From positions 1-16,906 of the forward strand of contig WQZT01000010.1 of NCBI GenBank assembly GCA_009780595.1: a stretch of 16,906 bases of DNA, written 5' to 3'. Of the stretch, positions 15,051 to 16,906 are shown one piece after another. The DNA is from Treponema sp. (GTDB taxonomy: Bacteria > Spirochaetota > Spirochaetia > Treponematales > Breznakiellaceae). A model generated the notes under the pieces. It did not search any database. It was not told where the DNA came from and saw only the letters and a program-made list of their open reading frames with translations. The position numbers and the translations under genes are program-made. Within the stretch, counting starts at the first letter, position 1. Every line of letters begins with the position of its first letter.

Positions 15051-16901
15051 TTAGCCTCGGCGGCGGTGTTCGGGAATCCGAAGGGTAATTGCCGCTTCCT
15101 CGAATGTCTGGTTGGCGAATATGCCCTGAAAAATGGCGGCAGACGCGAACGGTGCCCACCATTCCCAGCCGTTGCCCGCCTCGACAATCACCGCAACGAC
15201 AATCCGCTCTTCGGGGTTGGGCGTTTGGTACGGCGCGTAGGCGACAAACCACGAATGCCAACTGTCGGCAACGCCGCCAAGCTCGGCGGTTCCGGTTTTT
15301 CCGGCGATTTGCACCGCGTTGATGTTCATCGGGTAGCGGGCTGTTCCTTCGGTGATTACGCTCCGCATGTCGCGGCGCAGGCGTGTAAAGGCATCGGTAG
15401 AAACCGTGCTAGTATGCAGCACTTCTGGCTCTGTTCTTTCCAGCAGTTCTCCGGTTCGCGGGTCGCGGACTTCCTTCAATAAATGCGGGCGGAACACCAC
15501 GCCGTCATTGACCACCATCGCCACCATGTTCGCCATTTGCAGGGGCGTAACGAGCGTATAACCCTGCCCGATTGACATATTCACCGTGTCGCCGCCCACC
15601 CAGCGGGAGTTAAAGCGCCGCTCCTTCCATTGCGGATCGGGGACAAAGCCGCTTGCCTCGCCGGGAAGGTCAACTTCGGCAAGTTTCCCAAAACCCAACT
15701 GCCTGGCGTGATGTACGATATTATCGATGCCGAGATGATCCCGCGCCAAAACAGCGTAGTAGATATTACAGGACTGCGCCAGCGCCTGTTGAAGGTTCAC
15801 CCTGCCATGCCCGGGATAGCCGATGTGGCAGCGGAACACCCGGTCGCCGATGACAATTTCACCCCGGCACTCGATGGTATGCTCCGGCGAAAAGACGTTT
15901 TCCGCCAGAGCCGCTGTAGACATCGCAATTTTGAAAGCCGATGCCGGAGGGTACGTTGCCTGAATAGCCCGGTTGATGAGCGGCCGGCTGGGATTGTTCA
16001 GCAGCGCCTGAAACTGCGCCTCCATATCCGAGTTGTTAAACACGTTGGGATCGTACCATGGATAGGAAGCCATCGCTAAAACTTCCCCGGTTGTGGGGCG
16101 CAGAACAACGACAGAACCAAGCCGCGATCCCAAAGCCCGTTCGGCAAGCGTCTGAATCCTGCGGTCGATCGTTAGGACAAGGTTTTTCCCCATTTCCGGA
16201 GGAACGCGGGTTTCGCCATCAGCAATTATCCTGCCGCGAGCGTCAACAATCCGCGTCTGCAGCCCTTCCTTCCCGCGCAACAGCAGGTCGTACTGGCGCT
16301 CAATACCGCTGCGCCCGATGATGTCGCCCTGATTGTAGCCCAAGTTAAAGAGAACCGTCAGCTCTTCCATCGAGATATTCCCGACGTAGCCGATGATATG
16401 GGACAGGCTGCCAATGTCGGGGTAAAACCGCACGGGGCGGGATTGCCAGGAAACACCCGGCAGCGAAACCGATTCCTCGGCAATGATGCTTATTGTATGA
16501 AAAGAAACGTTCCACGCGATTTCAACGGGCTGGTACAGACGGGCAAGCGTCGCCGGAAGCCGCCGCTGAAGCTGCGCGCCCTGAATCCCCAATATTTCGG
16601 CAAGGCGGCTGATAAGTTCCGGCAGTTGGGCGCGGGGAACTTCAGCGGGCGTTATGCTGACGGTAAACGAGTTAGCGTTCATCACCAGCGGCTGGCTGAA
16701 GCTCCGGTCGAAAATTTCCCCGCGCTGGGCGGGAATTGTTACCGTTTGGCGGGCAATACTCTGCGCCCGCGCGCGATACACCTCGCCCCGCAAAACCTGC
16801 ATACCAAAAAGCCGCATTGCGTACAGAGCAAAAACGGCAATAAACATGAGGCGCAAAACAATAATCCGCATTTCACTACGACCTTCGCGTTCGCTCGCCA
16901 T
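15051..16901 (-). CDS. mrdA: Penicillin-binding protein 2 (elongation transpeptidase)
   Basis: PBP2 is the class B transpeptidase that cross-links side-wall peptidoglycan together with RodA. The 616-residue protein has a short cytoplasmic tail, one membrane helix (about 12-34), a dimerisation domain starting with QRGEIFDRSF, and a transpeptidase domain. Active-site motifs are SAFK (Ser321, Lys324), SCN (Ser377-Asn379) and KTG (Lys535-Gly537). Before the active serine the usual PPGSTFK reads PPASAFK. The chosen start is ATG 16901, five bases from the window edge, so its ribosome-binding site cannot be seen. An in-frame ATG at 16871 with GAAGG 10 bases upstream is a credible alternative, giving 606 residues. 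In related spirochaetes mreB, mreC and mreD precede this gene, so they probably lie just beyond the window. Confidence 0.96.
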   Translation of the reverse strand: MASEREGRSEMRIIVLRLMFIAVFALYAMRLFGMQVLRGEVYRARAQSIARQTVTIPAQRGEIFDRSFSQPLVMNANSFTVSITPAEVPRAQLPELISRLAEILGIQGAQLQRRLPATLARLYQPVEIAWNVSFHTISIIAEESVSLPGVSWQSRPVRFYPDIGSLSHIIGYVGNISMEELTVLFNLGYNQGDIIGRSGIERQYDLLLRGKEGLQTRIVDARGRIIADGETRVPPEMGKNLVLTIDRRIQTLAERALGSRLGSVVVLRPTTGEVLAMASYPWYDPNVFNNSDMEAQFQALLNNPSRPLINRAIQATYPPASAFKIAMSTAALAENVFSPEHTIECRGEIVIGDRVFRCHIGYPGHGRVNLQQALAQSCNIYYAVLARDHLGIDNIVHHARQLGFGKLAEVDLPGEASGFVPDPQWKERRFNSRWVGGDTVNMSIGQGYTLVTPLQMANMVAMVVNDGVVFRPHLLKEVRDPRTGELLERTEPEVLHTSTVSTDAFTRLRRDMRSVITEGTARYPMNINAVQIAGKTGTAELGGVADSWHSWFVAYAPYQTPNPEERIVVAVIVEAGNGWEWWAPFASAAIFQGIFANQTFEEAAITLRIPEHRRRG

Positions 16902-16906
16902 TAGGC

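Overview
The window looks like chromosomal DNA from a Treponema-like spirochaete. The grounds are a bacterial V-type ATPase operon in the spirochaete order (DUF2764 gene, A, B, D, I, K), a short-form IspG, and an mrdA-rodA pair followed by a radical SAM/DUF2344 fusion. GC content is moderate, genes are tightly packed, and short ATGA/GTGA overlaps recur. The genus is an inference from protein character and gene order, not from a marker gene.

Layout. (1) Positions 1-6429, plus strand: the tail of a DUF2764 gene, then atpA, atpB, atpD, atpI and atpK, encoding a rotary V-type ATPase/ATP synthase with catalytic A3B3 head, D rotor stalk, membrane subunit I (a) and proteolipid ring K. Neighbours overlap or lie within about 40 bp. 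A possible 15-codon relay ORF bridges atpD and atpI. (2) Positions 6463-8726, plus strand: ispG (isoprenoid precursor synthesis, 4Fe-4S enzyme) and, overlapping it by ATGA, an exported helical-repeat protein. (3) A 43-bp convergent junction near 8727-8769. (4) Positions 8770-11099, minus strand: an unrecognised 317-residue protein and an AAA_14/DUF4143 ATPase, separated by a conspicuously AT-rich 197-bp gap. (5) Positions 11099-11216: an intergenic segment occupied by a 23-bp-period tandem array that overlaps the ATPase promoter. (6) Positions 11217-16901, minus strand: mrdA (PBP2), rodA, then a large radical SAM protein, probably one transcript with more mre genes upstream beyond the window edge.

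How the parts fit. The V-ATPase sets or uses the ion gradient. IspG supplies isoprenoid precursors, including those needed for the undecaprenyl carrier. PBP2 and RodA form the elongasome peptidoglycan synthase. The ATPase gene with its repeat array and the downstream orphan gene form an accessory insert between the cell-wall operon and the convergent junction.

The best candidate for something undescribed is the promoter of the DUF4143 ATPase. It is built on a five-copy 23-bp repeat, with the -35 and -10 hexamers at equivalent positions of adjacent repeats and a start codon at the predicted transcription start. No CRISPR array, tRNA, rRNA or insertion sequence was recognised. No gene-free stretch exceeds 300 bp.
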